From assembly GCF_036621415.1 (NCBI RefSeq), contig NZ_CP030941.1:4028001-4092000 (forward strand): 64,000 nucleotides of DNA, written 5' to 3'. The notes beneath the pieces are model-generated. The model had not been told where the DNA came from and did no database searches. It was given only the letters and a program-made list of their open reading frames with translations. Source of the stretch: Nitratireductor thuwali (GTDB lineage: Bacteria; Pseudomonadota; Alphaproteobacteria; Rhizobiales; Rhizobiaceae). Both the position numbers and the translations under genes were made by a program. Below, piece after piece: positions 23,693-34,969 of this stretch (positions within the stretch are counted from its first letter, which is position 1; each line of letters opens with the position of its first letter).

Positions 23693-24148
23693 ATGCCGAA
23701 GCATGAGACAGTCCGCCAGGTGAACCATTCGCCGGAGGAGATGTTCGCGCTGGTGGCGGACATCGAGTCCTATCCCGAATTCGTGCCCATGTGCGAAGCC
23801 CTGACCGTTCGCTCGACCAAGGAGCGCGAGGGCGTGCGCATCGTGGTCGCCGACATGACGGTGGGCTACAAGGCCATCCGGGAGACCTTCACCAGCCAGG
23901 TGATCCTGAAGCCCGACGAGAACATCATCGACGTGCGCTATATCGACGGCCCGTTCCGCTTCCTGACCAACCGCTGGAGCTTCGAGCCGCGGGGCGAGCA
24001 CGGCTGCGACGTCCACTTCTTCATCGAGTATGAGTTCAAGAGCCGCATGCTCGGCATGCTCATGGGAGCCATGTTCGACCGCGCCTTCAGAATGTTCTCC
24101 GAAGCCTTCGAAAAACGCGCCGACAGGATTTACGGCACATCGGCCTGA
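23693..24148 (+). CDS. RatA/COQ10-type START-domain protein
   Basis: A 151-residue polyketide-cyclase/START-fold protein (VRQVNHSPEEMFALVADIESYPEFVPMCEALTVRS; RWSFEPRGEHGCDVHFFIEYEFKSRMLGMLMGAMFDRAF). Databases often label these 'RatA toxin', but in alphaproteobacteria the COQ10-like role in binding ubiquinone is at least as likely. Here there is no RatB-like partner. It is the likely last gene of the lipA transcript and overlaps the 3' end of cinA by 19 bp (24130-24148). Confidence 0.85.
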   Translation: MPKHETVRQVNHSPEEMFALVADIESYPEFVPMCEALTVRSTKEREGVRIVVADMTVGYKAIRETFTSQVILKPDENIIDVRYIDGPFRFLTNRWSFEPRGEHGCDVHFFIEYEFKSRMLGMLMGAMFDRAFRMFSEAFEKRADRIYGTSA

Positions 24149-24642
24149 TTGGCGATGGTTTCCGCCGCCTCCAATACGAGACCGAGCGCCGTCATCACGC
24201 TGTCGCGGCGCACCGCCGCGCGGCCGAGGCCGGCGAATTGCTTGCGGACCGTGCGCGGCTCGCCATCCCTGACGGCGATCCCGAACCATACGAGCCCGAC
24301 AGGCTTCTCCGCCGTTCCTCCGCCCGGACCGGCGATGCCGGTAACCGATACCGCGATGTCCGCTCTCGAATGCAGAAGGGCGCCGGCGGCCATCTCCGCT
24401 GCGGTCTGCGAGGAGACGGCGCCGTGGTCGCGCAGCGTCTGCTCGCGGACCGCCAGCATCTCCGTCTTTGCTTCGTTCGAATAGGTGATGAAGCCGCGGT
24501 CGAGCACGTTAGAGGCGCCGTTGAGATCGGTGATGGCGGCGGCGATCAGGCCGCCGGTGCACGATTCGGCGGTCGCCAGCATCAGCCCTGCCTGCTGGAG
24601 ACGGGCCAGCACCTTGGTCGCCAGTATTGCGGTGTCACTCAT
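24130..24642 (-). CDS. cinA: CinA-family protein (C-terminal amidase domain only)
   Basis: A 170-residue stand-alone CinA C-terminal domain, the nicotinamide-nucleotide amidase (PncC-like) type. Motifs are LATAESCTGGLIAAAITDLNGASNVLDRGFITYSNEAKTEML and SVTGIAGPGGGTAEKPVGLVWFG. The N-terminal molybdopterin-binding-like domain of full CinA is absent, as is normal in this group. It lies 15 bp after ispDF on the same strand. Confidence 0.92.
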   Translation of the reverse strand: MSDTAILATKVLARLQQAGLMLATAESCTGGLIAAAITDLNGASNVLDRGFITYSNEAKTEMLAVREQTLRDHGAVSSQTAAEMAAGALLHSRADIAVSVTGIAGPGGGTAEKPVGLVWFGIAVRDGEPRTVRKQFAGLGRAAVRRDSVMTALGLVLEAAETIANQADVP

Positions 24643-24657
24643 TGGCGCGCTGATTTC

Positions 24658-25890
24658 CTATTCCGGCAGGGTTCCCGGATAGACCACCGAGACCGTGGCA
24701 ATGGCCGCGATGCCTTCGGAACGCCCGATGAATCCCAGCTTTTCGTTCGTCGTAGCCTTGATCGAAATGCGGTCGACTGAAATGCCCAGCATGTCTTGAA
24801 GTTCCGCCACCATCGCTTCGCGGTGCGGCCCTATCCTCGGGGCTTCGCAGATCAGCGTGATATCGGCATTGGCGATGCGCCCGCCGCGCTCGCGCACGAT
24901 CCCGACCGCATGCTCCACGAAGATGCGCGAGGGCGCGCCCTTCCATTGGGGGTCGCTTGGCGGAAAATGGGTGCCGATGTCGCCCGCCCCGCAGGTGGCC
25001 AACAGCGCATCGGTGAGCGCGTGCAGCCCGACATCGGCGTCGGAGTGGCCGGACAGCTTCCGGTCATGGGGAATATCGACACCGCAAAGCGTGACATGGT
25101 CGCCTTCCTCAAAGGCATGAACGTCATAGCCGTTTCCGGTGCGCACATCGGGCAGTCCGCGCATTGCATTTGCTCCAAGCCGCTGATCCGCCAGCACGAT
25201 GTCGCGCCCCCAGGTCAGCTTCACATTGTCGGGCGAGCCTTCCACCAGCCGCACCCGCATCCCAGCCCATTCGGCGATCGACGCATCGTCCGTGAAATTG
25301 CCAAGCCCCGAGCGGCGGGCGTTTTCATGTGCATCGAGAATGGCCTGGAAGGGGAAGCCTTGCGGCGTCTGCGCGGCATAGAGGCCGGCGCGCGAGACGG
25401 TTCCTTCCACATACATGTCGTCGCCGCGCTTCTTCAGCGTATCGGAAACGGCGACGACAGGCAGGGCACCGGCATCGTCGGCGATTCCGTCGATCACCCG
25501 GTCGACAAGCCCGGCCTCGATGAACGGGCGCACGCCGTCGTGGATCAGCACGATCTCGGGAGCGTGGCCGGCGAGCGCGACCAGAGCCAGGCGGGTCGAT
25601 TCCTGGCGCGAGGCGCCGCCATGCACGGATATCATGTCCCGGCCGAGCCCGTCGGCCGCCGCCTCGAACAGCGCCGTGTCGTCCGGATGAATGGCGACGG
25701 CGATCGCATCCACGCGCCCATGGCCGGCGAAGGCTTCCAGCGTGTGCCGGATCACCGGCTTTCCGCCGATCATCCGGTATTGCTTGGGACCTTCGCCCGC
25801 CTGCCCGGCGCGCTCGCCGCGCCCGGCGGCGACGATCACCACGGCAACCCGGACGCGATTGGCCCGCCTATTTTCGTGAAGCGCGTTCAT
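24658..25890 (-). CDS. ispDF: Bifunctional IspD/IspF (isoprenoid MEP pathway)
   Basis: A 410-residue fusion. Residues ~15-235 are 2-C-methyl-D-erythritol 4-phosphate cytidylyltransferase ([34 protein letters not shown]). Residues ~250-410 are ME-cPP synthase ([33 protein letters not shown], metal-binding Asp/His). IspDF fusions are typical of alphaproteobacteria. The start MNALHENRR at 25890 lacks a clear ribosome site, so the exact start is uncertain. It is divergent from dusB. Confidence 0.95.
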   Translation of the reverse strand: MNALHENRRANRVRVAVVIVAAGRGERAGQAGEGPKQYRMIGGKPVIRHTLEAFAGHGRVDAIAVAIHPDDTALFEAAADGLGRDMISVHGGASRQESTRLALVALAGHAPEIVLIHDGVRPFIEAGLVDRVIDGIADDAGALPVVAVSDTLKKRGDDMYVEGTVSRAGLYAAQTPQGFPFQAILDAHENARRSGLGNFTDDASIAEWAGMRVRLVEGSPDNVKLTWGRDIVLADQRLGANAMRGLPDVRTGNGYDVHAFEEGDHVTLCGVDIPHDRKLSGHSDADVGLHALTDALLATCGAGDIGTHFPPSDPQWKGAPSRIFVEHAVGIVRERGGRIANADITLICEAPRIGPHREAMVAELQDMLGISVDRISIKATTNEKLGFIGRSEGIAAIATVSVVYPGTLPE

Positions 25891-26074
25891 TCGCGGAGGG
25901 ATAATCAAGCCGGCCGGCGATTGCCAACGGAATTCTGCATGAGGCAGGCCATTCCTTGCATTTAGCCGCAAATATTGATTGAGCTTCCTGCCTGCCGTGG
26001 GGATTGCAACTGGGCCATTGCATGTGCGCCGTCTCTTGGCTAAACAATGTGCATAAGAAAAGGATGCCCCATTT

Positions 26075-27106
26075 TTGAGCACTGTTCCTTTCAGTCGTCT
26101 GGCCAGCCCGCTCGAGATCGGCGGCGTTTCGCTGCGCAACCGCGTGTTCCTGGCGCCGATGTCCGGCGTTACCGACCTTCCGTTCAGGCTGCGCGCCCAC
26201 GGGCATGGCGCGGGGCTGGTCGTTTCCGAGATGGTGGCGAGCGGCGAATTGGCCAAGGGGCGCGATGAGAGCATCCGCCGCATAAGGCGCAGGCCCGAGA
26301 TCGACGTCCACATGGTGCAGATCGCCGGGCGCGACCGGATCTGGATGGCGGAGGCCGCGCGCATAGCCGCCGATGCCGGCGCCGACATCATCGACATCAA
26401 TATGGGCTGCCCGGCCAAGAAGGTCACGGGGGGCTATTCCGGATCGGCCCTGATGCGCGAGCCCGACCATGCGCTTTCCCTCATCGAGGCGGTGGTCCGG
26501 GCGGTGCAGGTGCCGGTAACGGTCAAGATGCGGCTCGGCTGGGACGAGGACTGCCTCAACGCTCCCCAGATCGCGCGGCGCGCCGAGGATGCCGGCATAG
26601 CGATGGTGACGGTGCACGGGCGAACCCGCTGTCAGTTCTACAAGGGCAGGGCGGACTGGCGCGCGATTGCCCGTGTGAAGGAGGCGGTTTCCATTCCCGT
26701 TGTCGCCAATGGCGACGGCGCGGGCAGGCGGGAGGCCGAGGCGATGCTGCAGCAATCGGGCGCCGATGCGATCATGATCGGGCGCGCTCATTATGGCGCC
26801 CCCTGGGCCGCGGGCGCCCTCGTCCATGAAGCGGCCGGAACCGGGGATGCCGGAGTGCCGCGGGATGGGGCGGCGCGCGCGGCCTATATCGTCAGCCATT
26901 ATCGCGACATGCTATCGCATTACGGCGAGGCACAGGGCGTGCGCCATGCCCGCAAGCATCTCGGCTGGTATTTCGACCGGTTTGCCGGAGAGGGTTTGGC
27001 CCCGTTGCGGGCGCGGATGATGACCGAGACCGATCCCGCCGCGGTCGAGCGGCTGCTGCTCGGCATCTATCAGGAGCAGCCGGTACCCGGAAGGCTTGTT
27101 GCATGA
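26075..27106 (+). CDS. dusB: tRNA dihydrouridine synthase DusB (NifR3)
   Basis: A 343-residue FMN enzyme that reduces uridines in tRNA D-loops. Signature: [16 protein letters not shown], the catalytic Cys in [32 protein letters not shown] and ANGDG. The longest frame starts at TTG (26075) with AAGGA about 12 nt upstream, and no in-frame ATG occurs before the FMN motif, so a TTG start is likely. Its stop overlaps the ntrB start by 4 bp (ATGA), the classic nifR3-ntrBC operon. Confidence 0.95.
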   Translation: MSTVPFSRLASPLEIGGVSLRNRVFLAPMSGVTDLPFRLRAHGHGAGLVVSEMVASGELAKGRDESIRRIRRRPEIDVHMVQIAGRDRIWMAEAARIAADAGADIIDINMGCPAKKVTGGYSGSALMREPDHALSLIEAVVRAVQVPVTVKMRLGWDEDCLNAPQIARRAEDAGIAMVTVHGRTRCQFYKGRADWRAIARVKEAVSIPVVANGDGAGRREAEAMLQQSGADAIMIGRAHYGAPWAAGALVHEAAGTGDAGVPRDGAARAAYIVSHYRDMLSHYGEAQGVRHARKHLGWYFDRFAGEGLAPLRARMMTETDPAAVERLLLGIYQEQPVPGRLVA

Positions 27107-28232
27107 GAACGCAAAGCGGCATCCTCGACGCGTCGCAGCTTGCGATCAACGCATTGAGCCACCCGGTCATCATGGTCGACGGGGAGGGGATGATCATCTT
27201 CGCCAACGCCGAGGCGGAAGGCTTCTTTCGTTCGAGCGCGGCGATGCTGGCGCGCCATCGGCTGTCCGACTTCGTGCCTTTCGGCAGCCCGCTGCTCACG
27301 CTCGTCGACCAGGTGCGCGAGCGCAGTGCCCCCTTCAACGAATATCGCGTGGACATCTCCTCGCCGCGCCTGGGGCCGGACCGCATCGTGGACATATATG
27401 TGGCGCCGGTCGCCGAAGCGCCGGACAGCGCCGTCATCATGTTCCTGGAACGCTCGATGGCCGAAAAGATCGACCGCCAGATGACGCATCGTGGCGCGGC
27501 GCGCTCCGTCACCGGACTGGCGGCGATGCTCGCCCACGAGATCAAGAATCCGCTATCGGGCATTCGCGGCGCGGCGCAGCTCCTGGAAAACGTCGTTTCC
27601 GACGACGACCGCAGCCTTGCCCGGCTGATCAGGGAAGAGACGGACCGCATCGTCGCGCTCGTGGATCGCATGGAAGTCTTTTCCGACGAGCGCCCCGTGG
27701 ACAGCATGCCCGTCAATATCCATGTCGTGCTCGATCACGTAAAAGCCATAGCGAAGAACGGCTTTGCCAGGAACATCACCTTCATCGAGGAATACGACCC
27801 GTCCCTGCCGCCGATACTCGCCAACCGGGACCAGCTGGTTCAAGTCTTCATAAATCTCATCAAGAACGCGGCCGAAGCCATTGGAAACAAAATGGGCGGA
27901 GAAATCCGCCTCTCCACCGCGTTTCGCCCCGGAATCCGTTTTTCGGTGCCGGGAACGCGCGAGCGGGTGTCGCTGCCGATGGAGTTCTGCGTCCATGACA
28001 ATGGTCCCGGCGTCCCGCAGGATATACAGTCCATGATCTTCGACCCATTCATCACCACCAAGCAGAACGGCTCGGGGCTCGGCCTCGCGCTGGTGGCAAA
28101 GATCGTCGGCGCGCACGGCGGCGTCATCGAGTGCGATTCAACGGCGCGCGGAACCACTTTCCGTATCCTGATGCCGGCCTGGCGAGAGCAGGAAGCCAGC
28201 GGCGCCAAACGCAACAAGGCAGCATCGACGGC

Positions 28233-28236
<4 letters not shown>
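27103..28236 (+). CDS. ntrB: Nitrogen-regulation sensor histidine kinase NtrB
   Basis: A 377-residue cytosolic kinase/phosphatase for NtrC, controlled by PII proteins. An N-terminal PAS domain (~15-110) is followed by the H-box with His145 ([20 protein letters not shown]), an N-box ([11 protein letters not shown]), and ATP-lid motifs ([16 protein letters not shown]). No membrane segments are present. It is linked by ATGA overlaps to dusB upstream and ntrC downstream. Confidence 0.97.
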
Positions 28237-29696
<1,460 letters not shown>

Positions 29697-29714
29697 GCGG
29701 TTCTCCCGCCCTAA

Positions 29715-29731
29715 CCGGCCATTGCGGCCGG
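29715..29731. terminator. Weak stem-loop between ntrC and ntrY
   Basis: CCGGCC and GGCCGG arms around ATTGC lie 18 bp after the ntrC stop. There is no T-tract, so it may attenuate or mark an RNA 3' end rather than terminate transcription. It separates the dusB-ntrBC and ntrYX units. Confidence 0.3.
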
Positions 29732-29881
29732 CTTATGCGCGCCCAAGGAGTTTCGCCCGGCGGCAAAATGTTATAGGCGTTGCATTGTCGCCACATTGTG
29801 TTGCACATCTGCCACGCGGGGCTGTTCGGCTTGACGAGCGCAGTGCCCGGAGCCGAATCTGAACCCTGTCCGGATTGAGCA

Positions 29882-32158
29882 ATGAGTACCCAGGCAACCG
29901 CAATGGCCTCTGAAGCCGCGCCGACCTCGCTCAGCAACGGGCGCCGTCTCATGGCCCTGCCTGGCATCCTCGCCGCCATCGGGGCTCTGGTCACGGCGGC
30001 GGTGTCGTTCGTCCTGTTGCTCGGGCTCACGGCAATCGAGCCCTATAGCGAACTGACGCTGACCCTGATCGCCGTCAATTCGCTCTTCGTCCTCATCCTT
30101 CTGACGCTGATCGGCCTCGAGGCGCGGCGCATCTACACGGCCCGCAAGGGGGGCAGGGCGGCGGCGCGGCTGCATGTGCGCATCGTCACCATGTTTTCGC
30201 TGGTGGCGGCCATCCCGGCCATTCTGGTTGCCATAATCGCCTCCATAACGCTCGATATCGGGCTCGACCGCTGGTTCGACATACGCACGCGCGTGATCGT
30301 CAACTCGTCCTTGTCGATCGCCCAGGCCTATGTGCGCGAGAATGCGCAAACCCTTTCCGGCACGACCCTTTCGATGGCCTTCACGCTCGACCAGTCGCGC
30401 GGCCTCTATCAGCTCGACCGCCGGGGCTTTCGCCAGGTGCTGACGCAGCAGACCCGTGGCCGCGGCCTGCATGCGGGCGTGCTTCTGCGCGAGGACAAGT
30501 CCCTGATCATCGGCGCCGACATGCCCGGCGCCGATTCGATCCCGATGCCTCCCGACGAGGCCATGGCGCAGGCCGCCGACGGAGCCACCTATTTCTTCGA
30601 GGTGCCTCCGGGCAACTTCATCGGGGCCGTGATCAAGCTTCGAGCCATTCCGGACGCGTTCCTCTACACGCTGCGCGAACTCGACCCCCAGGTTATCCGC
30701 GCAAAACGCATCGTTGCTTCGAACTCCGAGGAATACCGCTCGCTAGAAGACAACCGCAGCAACACGCAGGTCGCCTTCGCTCTGGTCTATCTCGTGGTGA
30801 CCCTGGCGATCGTTCTGGCCGCCATATGGACGGGCATCGCGGTGGCGGACCGGCTGGTACGTCCCATCCGCCAGCTCATCGGCGCGGCCAGCGCCGTCTC
30901 CGCCGGCAATCTGGATGTTGCGGTTCCGGTGCGCGCCTCGGACGGTGACGTCGCCTCCCTCGGCAACACGTTCAACAAGATGACGCTGCAGCTGAAGACC
31001 CAGCGCAACCAGCTGATCTCCGCACGCGACGTCATCGACGAGCGCCGCCGCTTCACCGAAGCCGTCCTGTCCGGCGTGACCGCCGGCGTCATCGGCGTCG
31101 ACGCGCGCGGCTTCGTGACCATCGTCAACCGGTCGGCCGAGACGATGCTCTCGATCTCGGCATCGCAGACCCTCGGCAAGCAGATGACCGACGTCCTGCC
31201 GCAGATCGGCAAGGTGTTCGAGCAGGGAAAGAATTCCGGCCGCCAAGTCTATCGCCAGCAGGTGACATTCTATCGGGCCGGCGCCGAACGCACCTTCAAC
31301 ATCCAGCTCACGACGGAGGAAAGCGTGGGGCCGGACGATGAACGCTCCTACGTCGTGACGGTGGACGACATCACCGACCTCGTCCAGGCGCAACGGTCGT
31401 CCGCCTGGGCGGACGTGGCCCGGCGCATCGCGCATGAGATCAAGAACCCGTTGACGCCCATCCAGCTTTCCGCCGAGAGGATCCGCCGGCGTTTCGGCAA
31501 GGTGATCACCCAGGATCGCGAGATATTCGACCAGTGCACGGACACGATCATCCGCCAGGTGGGCGATATCGGCCGCATGGTGGACGAGTTCTCTGCCTTC
31601 GCCCGCATGCCCAAGCCCGATATCCAGGAGCTCGACCTGCGCGAACCGCTCCGCGAGGCCTCGTTCCTGGTCGAGGTGAGCCGGCCCAATATCACGATCG
31701 AGCGCGATCTCGGCACCGAACCGCTGATCGGCCGCTTCGACACGCGCCTCATGAGCCAGGCCTTCGGCAACGTGATCAAGAACGCCGCCGAGGCGATCGA
31801 CGCGGCCGAACGCGACGGCGCGCAGGCGGGCGCGATCCTCATCAGGGCGCGCCGGAAAGGAGCCGTCATCGAGATCGACGTGATAGACAACGGCAAGGGC
31901 CTGCCGATAGAGAACCGCCAGCGCCTGCTGGAGCCCTACATGACGACGCGGGAAAAGGGGACCGGCCTCGGGCTGGCGATCGTCAAGAAGATCATCGAAG
32001 ATCATGGAGGAAGACTGGAGCTTCACGACGCGCCGCCCGATTTCCATGGCGGCGCGGGAGCGATGATCCGCATGTTCCTGCCCGCCATTGGCACAGAGGC
32101 CGGCGGAGGGAACGACGGAACCCAAGGAAGCACGGAAAAGGTCAATCATGGCGTCTGA
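29882..32158 (+). CDS. ntrY: Membrane sensor histidine kinase NtrY
   Basis: A 758-residue kinase. Two N-terminal membrane segments (~19-45 and ~52-72) and a third (~100-125) precede a periplasmic sensing region (~125-300). A further membrane helix (VAFALVYLVVTLAIVLAAIWTGIAVADRLV) follows, then HAMP, PAS (FTEAVLSGVTAGVIGVDARGFVTIVN), H-box ([21 protein letters not shown]) and ATPase (DNGKGLP, GTGLGLAIVKKI). It signals to NtrX and has been linked to nitrogen and redox responses in alphaproteobacteria. Its 3' end overlaps ntrX by 11 bp. Confidence 0.96.
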   Translation: MSTQATAMASEAAPTSLSNGRRLMALPGILAAIGALVTAAVSFVLLLGLTAIEPYSELTLTLIAVNSLFVLILLTLIGLEARRIYTARKGGRAAARLHVRIVTMFSLVAAIPAILVAIIASITLDIGLDRWFDIRTRVIVNSSLSIAQAYVRENAQTLSGTTLSMAFTLDQSRGLYQLDRRGFRQVLTQQTRGRGLHAGVLLREDKSLIIGADMPGADSIPMPPDEAMAQAADGATYFFEVPPGNFIGAVIKLRAIPDAFLYTLRELDPQVIRAKRIVASNSEEYRSLEDNRSNTQVAFALVYLVVTLAIVLAAIWTGIAVADRLVRPIRQLIGAASAVSAGNLDVAVPVRASDGDVASLGNTFNKMTLQLKTQRNQLISARDVIDERRRFTEAVLSGVTAGVIGVDARGFVTIVNRSAETMLSISASQTLGKQMTDVLPQIGKVFEQGKNSGRQVYRQQVTFYRAGAERTFNIQLTTEESVGPDDERSYVVTVDDITDLVQAQRSSAWADVARRIAHEIKNPLTPIQLSAERIRRRFGKVITQDREIFDQCTDTIIRQVGDIGRMVDEFSAFARMPKPDIQELDLREPLREASFLVEVSRPNITIERDLGTEPLIGRFDTRLMSQAFGNVIKNAAEAIDAAERDGAQAGAILIRARRKGAVIEIDVIDNGKGLPIENRQRLLEPYMTTREKGTGLGLAIVKKIIEDHGGRLELHDAPPDFHGGAGAMIRMFLPAIGTEAGGGNDGTQGSTEKVNHGV

Positions 32159-33509
32159 CATTCTGGTCGTCGACGACGAAGACGACATCCGGGAACTCGT
32201 TGCCGGAATCCTGAGCGACGAAGGACACGAAACGCGTACCGCCGGCCACAGCGATGCGGCCCTGGCGGCGATAGGCGAGCGCGTGCCGCGGCTCGTCCTC
32301 CTAGACATATGGCTGCAGGGCTCCACGCTCGACGGCCTGGCGCTGCTCGACAGGATCAAGCTGATGCATCCCGAATTGCCGGTGGTGATGATCTCCGGGC
32401 ACGGCACCGTCGAGACGGCTGTCTCCGCCATCAAGCGCGGCGCCTACGACTTCATCGAGAAGCCGTTCAAGGCCGACCGCCTCATCCTCATCTGCGAGCG
32501 CGCCCTGGAGACCTCCAGCCTCAAGCGCGAGGTCTCGGACCTGAAGAAGCGCAGCGGCGAGAGCTTCGACCTGATCGGCAACTCGCCGGCCATCAATCAT
32601 CTGCGCCAGACCATCGAGCGGGTGGCGCCGAGCAACAGCCGCATCATGCTTATCGGACCGTCGGGGTCCGGTAAGGAGTTGGTGGCGCGTGCCATCCACG
32701 CTGAATCGAACCGCGCCGGCGCCCCCTTCGTCACGATCAACGCGGCATCGATCACGCCCGAGCGAATGGAGATCGAGCTCTTCGGCACCGAATCGAACGG
32801 CAGCGAGCGCAAGGTCGGGGCGCTGGAGGAAGCGCACCGGGGCACGCTCTACATCGACGAGGTCGCCGACATGCCGCGCGAGACGCAGGCGCGCATCCTG
32901 CGGGTTCTGGTCGATCAGCAATTCGAGCGCGTCGGCGGCACCAAGCGGGTGAAGGTGGACGTTCGGATCATCTCATCCACCGCGCGCGATCTGGAGACGA
33001 TGATTGAGGAGGGGCGTTTCCGCGAGGATCTGTTCCACCGCCTGGCCGTGGTTCCCGTCTCGATACCGCCGCTCTCGGACCGGCGGGAAGATATCCCCAT
33101 CCTTGTGGACCACTTCATGAAGCAGATCGTCAATCAGGTGGGCATCAAGCCCCGGCGTCTGGGCGAGGATGCAATGGCGGTGCTGCAGGCCCACAATTGG
33201 CCCGGCAATATCCGTCAGCTTCGCAACAATATCGAACGCCTCGTCATCCTGACGCGCGGCGACGACACGGATGCCCCCATAACGGCGGATCTGCTGCCGG
33301 CCGAAATCGGCGACGTGATGCCCCGTGTGCCGACCCAATCCGACCAGCACATCATGGCCCTGCCGCTGCGCGAAGCGCGCGAGATGTTTGAGAAGGAATA
33401 TCTATTGGCCCAGATCAACAGATTTGGCGGCAACATCTCGCGCACGGCCGAATTCATCGGTATGGAGAGGTCGGCGCTTCATCGGAAGCTGAAGTCGCTC
33501 GGGGTCTAA
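32148..33509 (+). CDS. ntrX: Response regulator NtrX (NtrC-like, no GAFTGA)
   Basis: The 453-residue partner of NtrY has receiver phosphorylation site Asp53 (LVLLDIWLQG), an AAA+ domain with Walker [14 protein letters not shown] and GTLYIDEVADM, and a C-terminal Fis HTH (GNISRTAEFIGMERSALHRKLKSLGV). Where sigma-54 activators have GAFTGA this protein has a shortened loop (FGTESNGSERKVGALEEA). It probably does not use RpoN, as is known for alphaproteobacterial NtrX. The start at 32148 lies inside the ntrY end. Confidence 0.96.
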   Translation: MASDILVVDDEDDIRELVAGILSDEGHETRTAGHSDAALAAIGERVPRLVLLDIWLQGSTLDGLALLDRIKLMHPELPVVMISGHGTVETAVSAIKRGAYDFIEKPFKADRLILICERALETSSLKREVSDLKKRSGESFDLIGNSPAINHLRQTIERVAPSNSRIMLIGPSGSGKELVARAIHAESNRAGAPFVTINAASITPERMEIELFGTESNGSERKVGALEEAHRGTLYIDEVADMPRETQARILRVLVDQQFERVGGTKRVKVDVRIISSTARDLETMIEEGRFREDLFHRLAVVPVSIPPLSDRREDIPILVDHFMKQIVNQVGIKPRRLGEDAMAVLQAHNWPGNIRQLRNNIERLVILTRGDDTDAPITADLLPAEIGDVMPRVPTQSDQHIMALPLREAREMFEKEYLLAQINRFGGNISRTAEFIGMERSALHRKLKSLGV

Positions 33510-33545
33510 TTCAGCGAAGGCGCCTCGGCGCCTGCGGAGCCGGTC

Positions 33546-34922
33546 ATGAAAGTCATCATTTGCGGCGCGGGTCAGGTCGGCTACGGCATTGCCGAGCGGC
33601 TGGCCGCCGAGCAGAACGACGTATCCGTCATCGATACCTCGGCCGACCTCATTCGCGCCGTGCGCGACACGCTCGACGTGCGGGGCTTCGTGGGCCATGG
33701 ATCGCATCCCGACATGCTGGCCGCGGCAGGCGCGCAGCAGGCCGACATGATCATCGCCGTGACCCTTTTCGACGAAGTAAACATGACCGCGTGCCAGGTG
33801 GCCCACTCGCTGTTCAACGTGCCGACCAAGATCGCCCGCATCAGGTCGCAATCCTACCTGCAGTCGCACTACATGGACCTGTTCTCGCGCGATCACCTGC
33901 CGATCGACGTCATCATCTCGCCGGAGATCGAAGTCGGCGAAATGGTGCTGCGGCGCATAGCGCTTCCCGGCGCGACCGACATCGTCCGCTTTGCCGACGG
34001 CCAGATCGCCATGGTTGCGATCGAATGCCTGGAGGAATGTCCGGTCATCAACACGCCGCTCGCCCAGCTCACCGAGCTTTTCCCCGACCTTCCGTCGACG
34101 GTGGTGGGCGTCTCACGCGGCGGCAGGCTGTTCGTCCCGCATTCGGGCGACCAACTGATGGCCGGCGACATGGCCTATGTGATCACCACCAAGGATCAGG
34201 TGCGCCGCACGCTCGGCCTGTTCGGTCATGAGGAGCGCGAGGCGACCCGCATCGTCATTGCCGGCGGCGGCAATATCGGCCTCTACGTCGCGCGCGCGCT
34301 GGAGCGCAAGCAGAGCCGCACCAAGGTCAAGATCATCGAGAGCAACCGCAACCGTGCGGTGGCCATCGCCGACGAGTTGCGCCGCACCGTCGTGCTTCAT
34401 GGCAGCGCGCTCGAGCAGAAGCTGCTGCTCGAAGCCGATATCGACCACGCCGACCTGATCGTCGCTCTGACCAATGACGACCAGGTGAACATCCTTTCCA
34501 GCGTCATCGCCAAGCGGCTGGGCTGCAAGTCCAACCTGGTCCTGATCAACAATCCGACCTACCACGACTTCGCCAAGACGCTGGGCATCGACGCACAGAT
34601 GAACCCGCGCGCGGTGACCATCTCGAAGGTGCTGCAGCAGGTGCGGCGCGGCCGGATTCGAGCCGTTCACAATGTGCAGCGCGGCGCGGCCGAGATCATC
34701 GAAGCCGAGGCGCTCGAGACCTCGCCGCTGGTCGGCCCGCCGCTGAGCGAGCAGGAACTGCCGGACGGCATGCGCATCGGTGCCGTGTATCGTGACGGCG
34801 CCGTCATCAAGCCCAGCGGATCGCTGCGCATCAAGCCGAAGGATCGCGTGGTCATATTCGCGCTCGAAGGCGCTGTCCGGCAGGTCGAACAGCTTTTCCG
34901 CGTCAGCCTGGAATTCTTCTGA
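33546..34922 (+). CDS. trkA: Trk potassium uptake regulator TrkA
   Basis: A 458-residue peripheral protein with two RCK units. The first begins MKVIICGAGQVGYGIAERLA and the second RIVIAGGGNIGLYVARALE; both are NAD-binding Rossmann motifs, each followed by a TrkA-C region. It binds NAD(H)/ATP and gates TrkH/TrkG; no TrkH gene is nearby. It follows ntrX by 36 bp, the usual rhizobial order. Confidence 0.96.
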   Translation: MKVIICGAGQVGYGIAERLAAEQNDVSVIDTSADLIRAVRDTLDVRGFVGHGSHPDMLAAAGAQQADMIIAVTLFDEVNMTACQVAHSLFNVPTKIARIRSQSYLQSHYMDLFSRDHLPIDVIISPEIEVGEMVLRRIALPGATDIVRFADGQIAMVAIECLEECPVINTPLAQLTELFPDLPSTVVGVSRGGRLFVPHSGDQLMAGDMAYVITTKDQVRRTLGLFGHEEREATRIVIAGGGNIGLYVARALERKQSRTKVKIIESNRNRAVAIADELRRTVVLHGSALEQKLLLEADIDHADLIVALTNDDQVNILSSVIAKRLGCKSNLVLINNPTYHDFAKTLGIDAQMNPRAVTISKVLQQVRRGRIRAVHNVQRGAAEIIEAEALETSPLVGPPLSEQELPDGMRIGAVYRDGAVIKPSGSLRIKPKDRVVIFALEGAVRQVEQLFRVSLEFF

Positions 34923-34969
34923 TCCACCTGGGCGCCGGACCATATTTCCAAGATAGGGGGTAAGACCAA

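Noticed and set aside
23693..24148. Type II toxin (RatA)
   Set aside because: The label comes from one E. coli study. No RatB-like antitoxin gene is adjacent, and the START/COQ10 fold with its lipA neighbourhood suits a ubiquinone-related role better, so I do not count it as a toxin-antitoxin system.
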